From NCBI GenBank assembly GCA_963978545.1, contig OZ021731.1:29426093-29490092 (forward strand): 64,000 nucleotides of DNA. The letters are read 5' to 3'. Shown here piece by piece: positions 21,167 through 33,381 of the stretch. The notes beneath the pieces were generated by a model that ran no database searches, was not told the origin of the DNA, and was given only the letters and a program-made list of their open reading frames with translations. Source of the DNA: Linyphia triangularis (Eukaryota > Arthropoda > Arachnida > Araneae > Linyphiidae). The number at the start of each line of letters is the position of its first letter. The first letter of the stretch is position 1. A program made the translations under genes and the position numbers.

Positions 21167-22190
21167 TGTTACGAATTTCTGTATATTTGTAAATATTTTG
21201 TAGTGTTAATTATGTAAAAAGGAAAATTTATGTACATTTCGCATAGGCAGTGCAAAGATACTATAATAATCCTTCGGGTTAAAGATGGCAAGCTTCCATA
21301 GAGATATTGTAAAATAGTTGAGAGGACATGACGTCATTGCAGGGTTTCTACATTGGCAAGCTTATCGCTCTTTTTGGTTTCACTTGGCGATTACATTTTA
21401 TGGTTCAACAGAAATCTTTTATCCAAAAAAGGAACAAATCTGTCTAGCTCATTAAACTTTCACTTGAAAAATTTACACATTCAACCAAATTTATGCTAAT
21501 TTATATTTTTAGCTAAAATAATTGAATACTTTTTTAAACAATATTAATATTATATAGAACCACTATATCAAAAGTTCCAACCTGTAATGAAATACGAATC
21601 CTAATATTAGATTTGGGTTTTTTACAGCATATTCCAGAAATGATGAACTTTTAGTAAGTTTTCGTAAGAAATATGAACATCAAGAATTAACAAAATTACT
21701 AATTACAAAATTATTGAAACACATTCTAGAAGAAAATCTTTTCATTAAAGTTTCCATGCATTCTTCGAAGCTGTACATTAGGAAACTAAAAAATATCTAG
21801 TTATTGAGTGCAATTTAAAAATGATTTGCATAGGACTTTTCGACTACGATCTGGAAAGTTCTCCAAATTTCTATCTCTTTAAGATTCGCGAAAGAAACTT
21901 TCCTATATAAGGCCGGCCGAGAGTTAGTTAGTTGTCTCTCAACGAACATTCAGAGAGCTGTATTGCGAAAGTGAACTGTATTGCATTGTCTTTTGCGTCG
22001 ATTTTAGCAGTTGTGTATCTAGTTTTTAACTGCTGTTTGTGTTCCATTGTTGTGTAAAGAGCTGTATTGAGTCTATTAGAACGGGAAGTTCTGGAGTTGT
22101 AAAAGAATCTGCGAAAAGTTATATCGGAATAAATTTCTTCAAGTTTTAATCTGATTTGGCTTCAAGTCTTTCGAACCCATCCACGTAACA
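21167..22190 (+). mobile_element. fam-E solo LTR, copy 1
   Basis: Starts TGTTACGAATTTCTGTA and ends CATCCACGTAACA, so the ends are TG..CA with a TGTTACG/CGTAACA inverted repeat. A TATATAAGG box (about 21904) and AATAAA (22128-22133) mark promoter and polyadenylation signals. Flanking GTAC/GTAT is a near-match 4-bp duplication. Neither primer-binding site nor polyprotein follows, so this is a solo LTR. About 380 bp of the upstream half is absent from copy 2 and may be an insertion or a longer U3. Most likely Ty3/gypsy type. Confidence 0.8.
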
Positions 22191-22317
22191 GTATATTAAT
22201 TTGAAGAACTTGCAAATAGACTTTGGCCCTTCCATTAAAAAATTAGGAAGTTTACATTAAAAATTTTTAACTTATCAGATCAACAAAATACCATGAAGCC
22301 TCTTTCTAAAGTACACA

Positions 22318-22319
22318 AG

Positions 22320-22351
<32 letters not shown>

Positions 22352-22376
22352 AAAGAAAAAAAAAAAAAAAAAAAAA
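22318..22376. repeat. A-rich tract
   Basis: Almost pure A with single G interruptions. Confidence 0.9.
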
Positions 22377-22485
22377 TTATTCAACACTTTTTTTTGAACA
22401 AATTTTTTTTAAGTAGATTAAGAGAAAAATGCATTTAAAAATATTTTTATTAACATGGGCTTCAAAGGAAGGTTCCAGGTAGCAG

Positions 22486-22550
22486 GTTGGTTGGTTGTTT
22501 TCAGATTTAACATGCGCAAGTGTAACACTAGGGCCAAACTGCACCATCCA
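22486..22550 (-). mobile_element. diverged fam-F SINE fragment
   Basis: GGTTGGTTGTTTTCAGATT is identical to the 3' end of the fam-F copies, followed by AACACTAGGGCCAAACTGCACC, which aligns loosely with AACACGAGGGCTATAATGCGCC. The tRNA-like head is not recognised. Confidence 0.5.
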
Positions 22551-22606
22551 ATCAGCAGGATAGTATATAAAGTAGGCCCCAAGTAGAAACGACTTATATA
22601 ACCACT

Positions 22607-23063
22607 AACAGAAAAATTTCTGCTCAATGCGCTTTTTCTTTTTTTAATTTGCAATCAAAGTTCCCCTGTTAGACTTTGGCCAGAAAATGATTCATTCGGC
22701 TAGAATTGAATGTGACGTCAAGACTTCCCAAACATCTTGGCTTGAAATGCGGCAGCGAAAACCAGTTTTGTAAGTTTCTCGTAAATCGTGTCAACTTGTA
22801 CGGGATATGGCAATGGTCTACCAACGCCAAATATTTCAACGCCAACTATTTGGCAGAAACCGCATGAAAACCTTTGAAACGGAAGGAAGCTTTGACGTCA
22901 AAGATTTTGTTTAGTGTTTTGATCGGACTGGTTTGGGGGCATTTAATATTTAAATAACTAACTCTTTTTAAGACCTTTTGTTTAAATATTTAGAATTAGA
23001 AAGAAATTCTTCATAAATATAAACTAATTTCCTTCGTTTTTAAAAAATGCGAGAATTGTCATT
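22607..23063 (-). mobile_element. fam-D MITE, copy 3
   Basis: Shares GCAATCAAAGTTCCCCTGTT, GAATGTGACGTCAAG and AAATTCTTCATAAATATAAA with the copy at 26.4 kb, and ends ATGCGAGAATTGTCATTC. The left terminus is missing. Two GACGTCA sites are retained. Confidence 0.7.
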
Positions 23064-24086
23064 CACTGGGCGATGTTTCAATTCGGGGTTTTCGGTACTT
23101 CTGGTAAAATTTTAAAATGGAAGAGTCCTTCAATTTGATGTACAACATTCTTCTGAAACACATGTAGTTTTGAATGGTATTTTAATCTTAGTGAGCAAGA
23201 CAAACAGAATCTGTTACAAATTTTTTTTCTCCTGCAATATTGTGACGAAGAAGATATAAATTGGTTACGAGCAGAAATATACTCACGTTGAAACCATGAG
23301 TAATCTAATATTTATAATGAAGTAAAAAGCGACGAAGAAAAATCTCACTTATATCTGATTAAAGTGGATATATTTTGACTTTTTTTTCTCGCGGAATATT
23401 CGCTCTTTTAAAAAAAAATTCTACTGTGACTTAGAAACTCAATCGACCGAAATAAATATATCTGACTGGAAGTAATATCAAATGGAAAGTATAGAGCATT
23501 TTTTTTTTCATAGTTTAGAAAAAAGATTGAATTTTCTTTTTTTAAAAATAATGGAAGGAGATCAAGATTCCTTTCATTTCAGAAAGAAGAAAGAAAAGGC
23601 GAATTTGCTCCTATTACGGAAATAAAAGATTTTTTTAAAATAAATTTTAAAATGGCTGTAAAATCGAAAAGATTCGAACATCTGTCGCTTTCCATTTTTA
23701 TTTCAAAGTGCGCCATTTTCCTGGCATATTTAAGAACCGGTGTTTTCTTTTAAGATAGTAATTTGGTGAATGGGTATGCAAGCGATGCTATAATTTGCAT
23801 CTGTTTCCATTTTTCTTTGTAATGTGGTTGAATTTTGAATGGGCAGTTTTTTTTTTTTTTTTTTTTTTGTCTCACAAATGTAGTTTAGTTTTTTCAATTC
23901 TAAAGATGGGGGGAAAATGTAAATTAAAAAAATGCTCCAAATAAAGTAGAACATAAAAGTTATGTTTTCATGGGAAAATATAACTTAAAAGTTAGTGTTT
24001 CTCTATTTTTATTAGACATGTACTCGCATTTGGTTCGTAAACCTAGGTAATGACAAAATCCCAAGAAAATCGGTTATCTGCCTTTA
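23064..24086. other. unassigned spacer
   Basis: AT-rich; T-run at about 23847-23868. A 74-codon minus-strand frame (23730-23954) includes that T-run as poly-K and is not supported. Confidence 0.4.
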
Positions 24087-24098
24087 ATAGAAAGGTTT

Positions 24099-24381
24099 GT
24101 TTTGAAACCACCGACTGTCTATTTCTGCCACTTATAAAGTGCTTAACACAGCCAAATACGTCTCGTAATTTTGAGCATCTAGAAGAATACGAGATCGAAA
24201 TCTTCTAGTGTAAACCCTTCTCTCCGACCCCACCACACCAACGAGAGGACATTGAGGCCACGACAGATTTAATGTGCACCAGCCCCCATTAGGTAAACAC
24301 TGATATTTGGCTGACGGAGTCCCGAACCCACAACCCTCTGGTTATGAGCTCGATACTCTACCGCAAGGATATCGGGAGCCC
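24099..24381 (-). mobile_element. fam-G SINE, full length, Met-tRNA-like head
   Basis: Flanked by a perfect 12-bp duplication ATAGAAAGGTTT (24087-24098 and 24382-24393). Read on the minus strand it starts with a tRNA-like head: GGTAGAGTATCGAG as A-box region, CTCATAA as a CAU anticodon-like loop, and GTGGGTTCGGGACTCC as B-box region. The body then shares about 120 bp with the truncated copy at 19.2 kb and ends in an A-rich tail. Length 283 bp. A long target duplication implies LINE-mediated insertion. Confidence 0.88.
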
Positions 24382-24393
24382 ATAGAAAGGTTT

Positions 24394-25036
24394 TGAGGAA
24401 GAATCTTGATACAGTAAATATTAACTACTTATGGAGGAATAATATTAACAACGAGTTATGCAAGATTTAAATAGAAACCCATTTTATCAAATAAATTAAA
24501 ATGAATCATATTACATTTGTTGGACACGTCTGCCGAATGATTTTCTCCTCTTTATCATCAATAATCTTCAATTTTAACCCAATAGGAACCCAAATAAGAG
24601 GCAGGTTCAGATTGAGGTTGACTAACTGCATCGACATGAACTTGAAAAAACTAAACCTAATAATCACCAATTGAAACACTTTGACAAGGAAGAGATTTGA
24701 AAAGAAGAAAATTCTGAAGAAGGCATTGGCCAAACAGTGACATTAAAAGAATTTCCCCATTTACAGGTTATATTCGTCACAAGTTTAGGGGTGATGAATT
24801 CTAAATTTCCGTTTGAATGTTGATATAAAAAAATCATCTCAACAAGACATTTTACTTGAAATATTTCACTTGTCAGTGACATTTTCACTCTTTTTTGAGT
24901 ATGTTGAAGTCAGGCAGACAGATCTATGAATTTTAGCTTTTGTATAAGATTCTGAATACAATACTGTAGTGTCGAATCGAAAATGTATTTATCGCTTTTG
25001 ATATTGCCAAATTTTTCATCATACGCTACATCATAT
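24394..25036. other. unassigned spacer with overlapping minus-strand frames
   Basis: Two minus-strand frames (24506-24733 and 24664-24888) overlap in different phases. Their peptides are rich in F, L and I with no motif I recognise, so no gene is called. Confidence 0.35.
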
Positions 25037-25681
25037 TGTTACGAATTTCTGTATATTTGTAAATATTTCGTAGTATTAATTTTGTAAAAAGAAAAATTTG
25101 TGTACATTTCGCATAAGGCTGTGCTAGAGTTTGTCTTTACTTCGCTTTCCTGAAAAGCTTCTCTTAATGCTTGAAAACGAGTTTTACAGGGATAATACTG
25201 GTAAACGAGTTTTACAAGAAGAAGGCCATTTAACGTTATGGTTAACGGCAATCCTTCAAGTTGGCGACGGTTTTGGCGACACTTTCGTTCCTCATGTACA
25301 TGTATAGGGCTTTTTAACTGTGATCAGGAAAATTCTCCAAATTTCTATCTCTAGAAGATTCGAGAAGGATTAGCTTTCCTATATAAGGTCGATCAAGAGA
25401 GCTGGTGATCGAGTTGATTTAGTTAGATGTCTCTCAGCGAGCATTCAGAATAGTTCCGAAAGTGAACTGTATTGCATTGTCTTTTGCGCCGATTTTAGCA
25501 GTTGTGTATCTAGTTTTTAACTGCTGTTTGTGCTCCATTGTTGTGTAAAGAGCTGTATTGAGTCAATTAGAACGGGAAGTTCTGGAGTTGTAAAAGAATC
25601 TGCGAAGAGTTATATCGGAATAAATTTTTTCAAGTTTTAATCTGCTTTGGCTTCAAGTCTTCCGAACCCATCCACGCAACC
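25037..25681 (+). mobile_element. fam-E solo LTR, copy 2
   Basis: Starts TGTTACGAATTTCTGTA, ends CATCCACGCAACC (final A mutated), flanked by ATAT on both sides as a 4-bp duplication. TATATAAGG (about 25379) and AATAAA (25619-25624) are kept. The part downstream of the TATA box is nearly identical to copy 1, while the upstream part differs and is about 380 bp shorter. No internal retrotransposon sequence adjoins it. Confidence 0.8.
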
Positions 25682-26395
25682 ATATTTTATCACAACTTAG
25701 ATAATTACAGTTATTTGTGTCTTTGGAAATATTTCATAAAACCTTCAAAATTGCAAAGATAACTAAAGCGCAGTTAAAAAAAAAAAAAAAACAAAAAAAA
25801 AAAAAAAAAAAAAAAACCCAGAAATTATAAAATCCTGAAAATACTCCATATTTAACTAGAGAAAAACTTCCCGATTAACCGCAATTTCAAAACTGAATAG
25901 TTAGATATACCATTAATATTCATGAATTAACTTAAGGCTAGCTGTAAAAAAATACCGCATAATTTTTAAAGCTGATGAAAGGGATTTATAAATAAAGTAA
26001 TGGAATGCAGTGCGAATGGAGATTAACTTTGAAGCCATTATTATTTTGCGTCGCTTTTAAGTTTGAATTAAAGTAAGTTCAATTCAAATCATTCTCCAGG
26101 GAGCATAAATAGTTGGTATAACTTGATATTTCCTTTACACAAAGGTTTTAAGTATAGCACTAAAGAAATAGTTTGGTTAAATTTGTTTTGCATTTTAAGT
26201 CATGATTCACGAACCGTGAAATGACTTGGTCTGTATTCATAAGGATAATGTATTCTATGAATATATCGAATGAATATGAAGCACGGTTTAAAAAGTTATA
26301 GAAACAATTAAAAAATATATTTAAAAATTCAAAGTTCTAATTAATCTAAAAAAGTTATAATATAAATCCTTTATATGCATTGCCAATTTTTATGT
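25682..26395. other. unassigned spacer with poly-A tract
   Basis: Long A-run at about 25777-25816. The stretch 26361-26391 (TAAATCCTTTATATGCATTG) recurs at the start of the fam-L copies at 32.3 and 36.07 kb. Confidence 0.45.
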
Positions 26396-26948
26396 GCAAT
26401 GGACAATTCCCGCATTTTTTTTAATTTTTTATTATTCAATTTTAAATGTTTCGAAAAGGCCATAAACAGAAAAATTTCTGCCCAATGCGCTTTTTTTTTA
26501 ATTTTTTATTTTCATTTGCAATCAAAGTTCCCCTGTTACACGTTGGTAAGAAAACGATTCTTTCGGCTCGAATTGAATGTGACGTCAAGGCTTCCCAAAC
26601 ATCTTAAAATGAGGCAGCGAAAACCAGTTTTGCAAGTTTGTCGCAAATCGCACCAACCTGTGCGGGATATGTCAATCGTCTACCAACGGCAACTATTTCA
26701 ACGGCAACTAGTTGGCAGAAACCTCACGATAACCATAGAAACGGAAGGAAGCTTTGACGTCACAGATTTTGTTAAGTGTTTTACTCGGACTGGTTTTGGC
26801 TCTGTTTTGAGGCATTTTCTTTTCTTAATATTTAAATAACTATTTTTTTTAAAGAACTTTTGTTTAAATATTTGGAATCAGAAAGAAATTCTTCATAAAT
26901 ATAAACTAATTTCACTCATTTTTAAAAAATGTGGGAATTGTTCATTGC
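26396..26948. mobile_element. fam-D MITE, copy 4 (both ends present)
   Basis: Left end GCAATGGACAATTCCCGC, right end GGGAATTGTTCATTGC. The terminal inverted repeat extends through the adjoining T/A-run. Two GACGTCA sites (about 26581 and 26756) bracket a core of about 175 bp. The 154-codon frame at 26375-26839 spans the element, but the other fam-D copies do not keep it open, so it is not a gene. Confidence 0.8.
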
Positions 26949-27228
26949 AACTTATTGAAATCAGATCGAGTTTTCATAGTGTATGAGAATATAGTGCTTT
27001 CCAAGAATACATCCATTCTGAACTATTTACTCACTCCTCCCCCCAAAAAAAACTAGATTGAATACTTCTAGAGACTTCCACCCTCACTTTCCACATTCAT
27101 TCATGAATGGAAATTCTATAAACTTGATTACTAAAACTGAAAATTTCCTTTCAATATTTACAAAATGATACGAGGGAGAAAGTAGAAAAAATAACTTATA
27201 ACAGATCTCCACGATTCAAAAAATGGTT

Positions 27229-27706
27229 CAATGGACAATTCCCGCATTTTTTAAAAACGAGTGAAATTAGTTTATATTTAGGAAGAATTTCTTTCAGATT
27301 CCAGATATTTAATCAAAAGTTCTTAAAAAAAAAAATAGTTATTTAAATCTGAAGAAAAGAAAATGCCTCAAAACCGAGCCAAAACCAGTTCTTCAAAACA
27401 CTCAACAAAATCTGTGACGTCAAAGCTTCCTTTTGTTTCTATGGTTATCGTGAGGTTTCTGCCAAATAGTTGGGGTTGGTAGACCGTTGCCATATTCCGT
27501 GACGGTTGGCGCGATTTGCGAGACACTTGCAAATCTGGTTTCCGCTACCGCATTCCAGGCCAAGATGTTTGAGAAGTCTTGACGTCACATTCAATTCGAG
27601 CCGAATTAATTTTTTTCACGCCAATGTCTAACAGGGGAATTTTGATTGCGAAAAAAAGAAAGAAAGAATTGAATACATTTTTTTAAAAAAATGCGGTTAT
27701 TGTCCA
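27229..27706. mobile_element. fam-D MITE, copy 5 (both ends present)
   Basis: Left end CAATGGACAATTCCCGC, right end GCGGTTATTGTCCA. The core lies in the opposite orientation to copy 4, 280 bp away. GACGTCA sites are at about 27416 and 27580. Confidence 0.8.
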
Positions 27707-27839
27707 GTATAAGTTTTAGTATTAACCTATAGTATTGATTATTAAGTAACAAGAAAACACATGAAAAACTTATCACGGACACTATTTGCATTTGGTGGAG
27801 AAAATTCTAAGAAATATTCGTTTCTCTCACACATAAACA

Positions 27840-28084
27840 CCCTCACACACGAGCCAATCATCTCATCGAATTTACAAGTATAGCAGAAATCACGAAATTC
27901 GTAAGGGTCGCATTTGGCACCACTCCATATACATTTAGCGTGGAGGGAGATTCCACACTAGCAGTTGTTTCCATGGCAACGCTGTAGCCCATTTGAAACT
28001 TTCACTCTCTGGCTGTACTCGCTCGACCAACGCCAGATTTAGTTGATTGTGGCGTTTTTCAATCAATTGTGCTTTGCACAACAG
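27840..28084 (+). promoter_or_regulatory. candidate promoter and non-coding first exon with RFX X-box
   Basis: An island of higher GC content between repeats. It contains CCAAT (27854-27858), a 14-bp X-box GTTTCCATGGCAAC (27967-27980) matching the RFX consensus at all constrained positions, and an initiator-like TTTCACTCTC near 28010. A splice donor context CAACAG followed by GTTAGC ends the segment at 28084. There is no ATG between the initiator-like site and the donor, consistent with a 5'-UTR exon. X-boxes typically drive ciliary genes. No coding exon is visible downstream, so this is a lead only. Confidence 0.3.
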
Positions 28085-28254
28085 GTTAGCTATTTATCAG
28101 AGATTTTTTTACTTTCCGTAGAAATTTCATCTTCATTTGCGATTTTAGTCTGCATTTAAGAAAATTAGTAAAACAGATAATCAAAGTTGACTGCCAATTA
28201 GTAAATTTTAGTTTTAAACTATTAATTTAGATGCAGCCCGGTTGTACTTGTTGT

Positions 28255-28335
28255 ACACCATGAGTCACCGCTGATCCATCTACCAAGTTTCAGACAGATT
28301 GGATAACGGCAAGTAGGTTAATTAGTCCTCCAAAG
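28255..28335 (+). repeat. fam-L fragment
   Basis: Contains CATCTACCAAGTTTCAGACA, GATTGGATAACGGCAAGTAG and TTAATTAGTCCTCC, the conserved 3' block of fam-L. A more diverged fragment lies at about 28490-28600. Confidence 0.65.
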
Positions 28336-28630
28336 ATTTTGTCTTGTTAACATTAATAGGGGAATGTTACAGTCATTAAATGTCACCGAACTGTCATGTT
28401 TCAATTAAGCTTGGCTTCTAAATTACAGAATGTGAGTAAAAGCTGATCATTCTGACGTAAGACAATAGATATGTACGTGTGTAAAACCGACTTTTTGGTG
28501 GTAGCCCCTAAAGATAGAAAGTATTGCTATGGGCAAAGAGTGTATCTGCCAAGTTTTAAAGTTTTAGCTAGATTGAATAATAGGAAGTAGGTTAATAGTA
28601 ATAAGAAGCGCCAATAGAAGCATGTGTAAC

Positions 28631-29945
28631 TAGGGGTGTGACACATCGCACAACTTTCAATTACACTTTATTATTGATGTGGATTTGTGTCATTTATCGT
28701 TTTTCCAATCGTTTAGAAAAAATGGCCAGTTTGGCGATATTTTTTAGGTAATTTTTAAATAGGTCTTTATAAAAATAGTAATTACTTCGCAAAATGGTGC
28801 TTTTGGCGATATACTTATCAATAATTCTTATATTATTCTTTCTTGTAAGTGGAAGTGAGCAGAGATAAAAAAAAAAACGATTGTTGATGAGGTATGCTCA
28901 AGGAGAGAGAATTCTGTGTTAAAGGCATTCGTTTTTCAACTTTTTACGCCATTAAAGCATTTTTAAAGGAATTTCGGTGGTGGGGATGCTTATAACACCT
29001 TAAGAGGTATTACCACAGCGATTTTGAACAAAATCGTTAGAGCAACTTTGTAGCAATTACTGAAAAACATGATTTTTTTCAACGGCAGCTACCCTATGCT
29101 TATGCGCAATTTTGACAAAAATTTTAATAGTAGGTCCTTGTGCCATCCCCAACCCTCACACCAAATTTGAACATTGTTGGTTAATTTGTTCGGGAATTAT
29201 GCTGACCACAGACACACATACACAGAGACGGACATTTTTTCTAGATCACCTTTTTGAGATCAGGAAGTTCCAAAACGTAAAGAATTTTTTTTTTACCGAA
29301 TTCTATACTTTCATTACCCTATATACACATATGGGAAACAATACATATATTGAAATTAAAAACGATCTTTTAGTAACAGTGACAGCTCCAAAAATTGATC
29401 AACAAAACTTGAAATCAACACCAAATCTATTGGCCAAGTTTTAGGTTGATTGGATGACGACAAGCGGATATTAGCTTTCCCCAGATTTGCACGCCACAAT
29501 TAAATACATAAAATCGGTTAATAAAATGGGTTTAGAAGACCATTTTTATTTTCAATTTTTTCTTTACTTAATATTTCATTCGGTAAAAAAAAAAATCAAT
29601 TTTTTTGTTCCAAGTGTTTGTAGAAATTCGATAAAGAAGTACAAATTTGCAAAATGAATGTATTCAACCTGTTGTTCTCTTCCCTTGAGCATTGTCTATT
29701 AACGACTGTATCCTTTCTGTTTCACTGAATAAAAAGCAAAATGTAATAATTATAAAAAAAGTATAGTCAATTTCGCCATTTTGGCTTAGTTTTTTCGGCC
29801 AATGTAATAAATATCTCCAAACTTTTTTTTTTATATTAATAACAATAAGGAAACCCAAAAACTGTAAATTATTCCAATCCATGTGAAGTTTAAATACAGT
29901 GAACAAAAGTGTGATTGAAAGTTGTGAGATATTCCACATTCCAAG
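28631..29945. mobile_element. fam-A element, copy 4, with inverted short arm
   Basis: Left arm from TAGGGGTGTGACACATCGCA to about 29345. An inverted right arm of about 300 bp (about 29640-29945) ends TGTGAGATATTCCACATTCC. Between them lies other DNA including a fam-L fragment at about 29375-29510 (CCAAGTTTTAGGTTGATTGG). The 110-codon frame at 29112-29444 and the 91-codon minus frame at 29664-29939 consist of arm sequence and do not persist in other copies. Confidence 0.7.
29375..29510 (+). repeat. fam-L fragment inside fam-A
   Basis: Reads GTGACAGCTCCAAAAATTGA through GATTGGATGACGACAAG and ends GCACGCCAC, as the longer fam-L copies do before their CA-rich tail. Confidence 0.65.
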
Positions 29946-30879
29946 TTTATTTTAAATTAAATATTTTTTATATAAAAGTATGATTACATCAACCGATGGG
30001 CTTCAATAATTTTTTTTTGAAAAATCACTCTTGGCAGTCATTGAATCATTACTGTCCGTTACTAACTTTTCTACTGTTCAATTTTTGTTTTTCTTTGTAG
30101 AATTCGTTTGGTCTTTTTCTTTTTATCGGCTCTTCTAAAGGTTTGAGATTTTCATAAATTTTATGCGATTCCGGCTTATAAAAAAAATATTATTTTTAAA
30201 ACGGCATATCTGCATGTTTTGCAGCCTCTTCATAAAAAGATTTCCACTGCATGTTTTATTTTATTTAAAGTTTTTTTTCCCGTTTTTGTACTTTTCTAAT
30301 ACGGATTTTCGTATATTTCTTCTAGCTGCTATAGAGCCATCCCATAAAGTTCTTTTTCTTTTTAGTTTTATGAGTTGAACTCACTAGAGGTAAATAGAAA
30401 AAAAAAAAAAATTGCAAAAAATAAGGTTGGAGATGTTATTACTTGCTCTTGGTAGTTTTATTTTCCGAATAGAAAATAGATACTTTTTAGGATAAACATC
30501 CTGACAAGCACTTCTTCCGTTATATAAACCTAAATCTTAGCTACAGTCAATGACTTTGAATGAAAAATGTTTCACTGTTCGGAATTCAATTTTCCATCCA
30601 GCCCTTAAGTTTTTAGATATACATTTCCTATCAGTTAGATTCATATTTCCATCACACTAAATATAGCAATTTGTCAATGCGGTATTTAATGGCTACTATG
30701 TAGTGAAATAGCCAGATTTAAATCAGTTTTGGAGTAGTTTGTTGAAAAATATGCTATTTTGCTTAGAGGGAAAAACTGTCAGTTACTTACCTCATTTAAA
30801 TATTAAAGAGTGTGGTTAGCCAAAGCACGACTTGCTCAAAATGTCTGTGAGTTTTATCTCTCAAACTGTATCGCAACTC
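29946..30879. other. unassigned spacer
   Basis: AT-rich with many T-runs. A plus-strand frame at 30163-30378 is F/L-rich and unsupported. Confidence 0.4.
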
Positions 30880-31010
30880 TCTGACAAGAGTTTTCAGAAA
30901 AGACTTTGAAATGACGGAACTGCGAAAAGCTATGGACAGAAAGAAGAGACTAGTGACATATTTGATAGACAGGTGTGGAAGTAACTCACCGATTTGCAAA
31001 AATAGTTCAA
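30880..31010 (+). repeat. fam-J single arm
   Basis: CAGAAAAGACTTTGAAATGA and GATAGACAGGTGTGG match the left arms at 6.4 and 15.9 kb. The partner arm is absent. Confidence 0.6.
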
Positions 31011-31106
31011 ATAAAGTTTATAATTTAAAATTATATATCTTCTTACAAATAACCGAATTTCATCTCAATTACAAATAAGTATAGTTGAAAATAACCATAC
31101 GTTATA

Positions 31107-31756
31107 CGCAATTTTTGGACCCCATCGAACATCATTCTGAATTTTTTATAGAAATTGGAGAAAAGTGAGTAGATTACGAATCCACTGGTCTGCTGTGGCA
31201 AAAACGGCCGAAACTGGTCAAAAATCGACTTGGAATGAGTTGAACTAAAATCCGATTGACAAATATGTCAAAACCTGCCAAAAAGAGAACAAACTTTTTC
31301 GTTTGGCAACCTACTGCATGTAGATTTTCAATGAGAAAAAGCGCAAACGATTTCTAAACTCTGGCTCGGAAAACTTGGATCTTTTAAAATTAAGCCAAAT
31401 TTCCGACATCAGTTACGTAATCAATGACGTAATGTTTATTGAAAATTTGGCTCATTTGTGAAAGATGCAAGTAAGCCACAGCCACGCATCCGAAACGTCT
31501 GCAACCTTTTTAATTGAAAATTAAAGAGTGAGGGTTACCAAGTAAAAAAAAAAAAAAATGCTCATTATTTGGCAAGTTATGGCGCATTTGGCAATTGGAT
31601 TTAGTTCAACTTATTAAAAGTCGATTTTTGACTAATTTCGGCCATTTTCACCATGGCAGACCAGTGGATTCGTAATCTACTCACTTTTCTCCAAATTCTA
31701 TACAAAATACAGAATAATGTTCGATGGGGTCCAAAAATTGCAGTTGCCTCTTAGTC
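31107..31756. mobile_element. fam-B foldback MITE, copy 4
   Basis: The left end is short by about 14 bp (starts CGCAATTTTTGGACCCCATC); the right end GCAGTTGCCTCTTAGTC is followed by TA. The centre keeps TTACGTAATCAATGACGTAA. An A-run of about 15 lies in the right arm. Confidence 0.82.
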
Positions 31757-32316
31757 TATTACAAAGAATGAGGTAAAGCAAGGATAAAAATTTCAAATCA
31801 AAGAATTCTTAGTTTAAAACTTGTTTATATAAAATACTTTTTAAATCTTTTGAAATGAGACCAATTTATTTTTAAGTTTATTCAACCTAAGTTCTGACGT
31901 TTCCTACTCACATACCAACTCCATAAGTTTCCGAACGACTGCGTTTTCAATTAAGACCAGTTCAAATTAATTAGAAGCAGCAGCAGCAACAACAAAAGAA
32001 GAGAAATTTTCCTGCGGCATATCTGTTGAAGAATAAATCTGCTGAAGACAGCCATGGCAATTAAATTCTAAATTAATCCACGAATATATATACTTCAACA
32101 TTCTTTTTTTTTTATTTGTAAATATATGTTTACTCCTAGTTTATATTGGATTCAAGGAATTCGCGATGCTTGACATTTTTAATTGGATACAAAGTCAATT
32201 GTGTTTACTTTGATTGTGAGGAAGTAAATCTTGAAATACTATTATTTCCATAGTCACCTTTCTTAAAGTCAGATGCTTTCCTAATCTGCCAGATTCAAGA
32301 GTGTGCAAGTTTATAA
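31757..32316. other. unassigned spacer
   Basis: Single-copy-looking AT-rich DNA with a short GCAGCAGCAGC stretch near 31977. No gene recognised. Confidence 0.4.
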
Positions 32317-32966
<650 letters not shown>

Positions 32967-33381
32967 TTGAAATTAAGCTAAAGAATTTAAAAATAACACA
33001 ATGTATCCAAGTATTTAAAATAATTTTTGCATATAATATCTCTGGATCAAATGGTGAATAATGTACTGCAATGGAAATGAATGTAGAAACAACAATGTGA
33101 CACTGATGGTTGCAATTGAAATTATATTATTCGTAAGGTACATTAAACGACAAAAAAAATACCAAAGAAATATTTGTTCTAATTTCCCAAAACATTTAGA
33201 ATAATATTCAGATTTTGCTAAAGATATAAATATAATATATATAAAATTTTAAAACGTTCCAAATGAACTTAAAAATAATTAATTTTTAAATATTTTAATA
33301 ATAATCCAAAATCAAACGTAGCAAAAAGACATTGAACTCTCCTTGGAGAGTATGAAAATAATCCTTTCAGAATATTCCTAC

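Noticed and set aside
24310..24381. tRNA-Met gene on the minus strand
   Set aside because: Same reasoning: it is the head of a full-length SINE with a 12-bp duplication.
26375..26839. 154-codon plus-strand frame
   Set aside because: Lies within fam-D copy 4 and is not kept open in the other fam-D copies.
29112..29444. 110-codon plus-strand gene
   Set aside because: Consists of fam-A arm sequence and part of a fam-L fragment; other fam-A copies have stops there.
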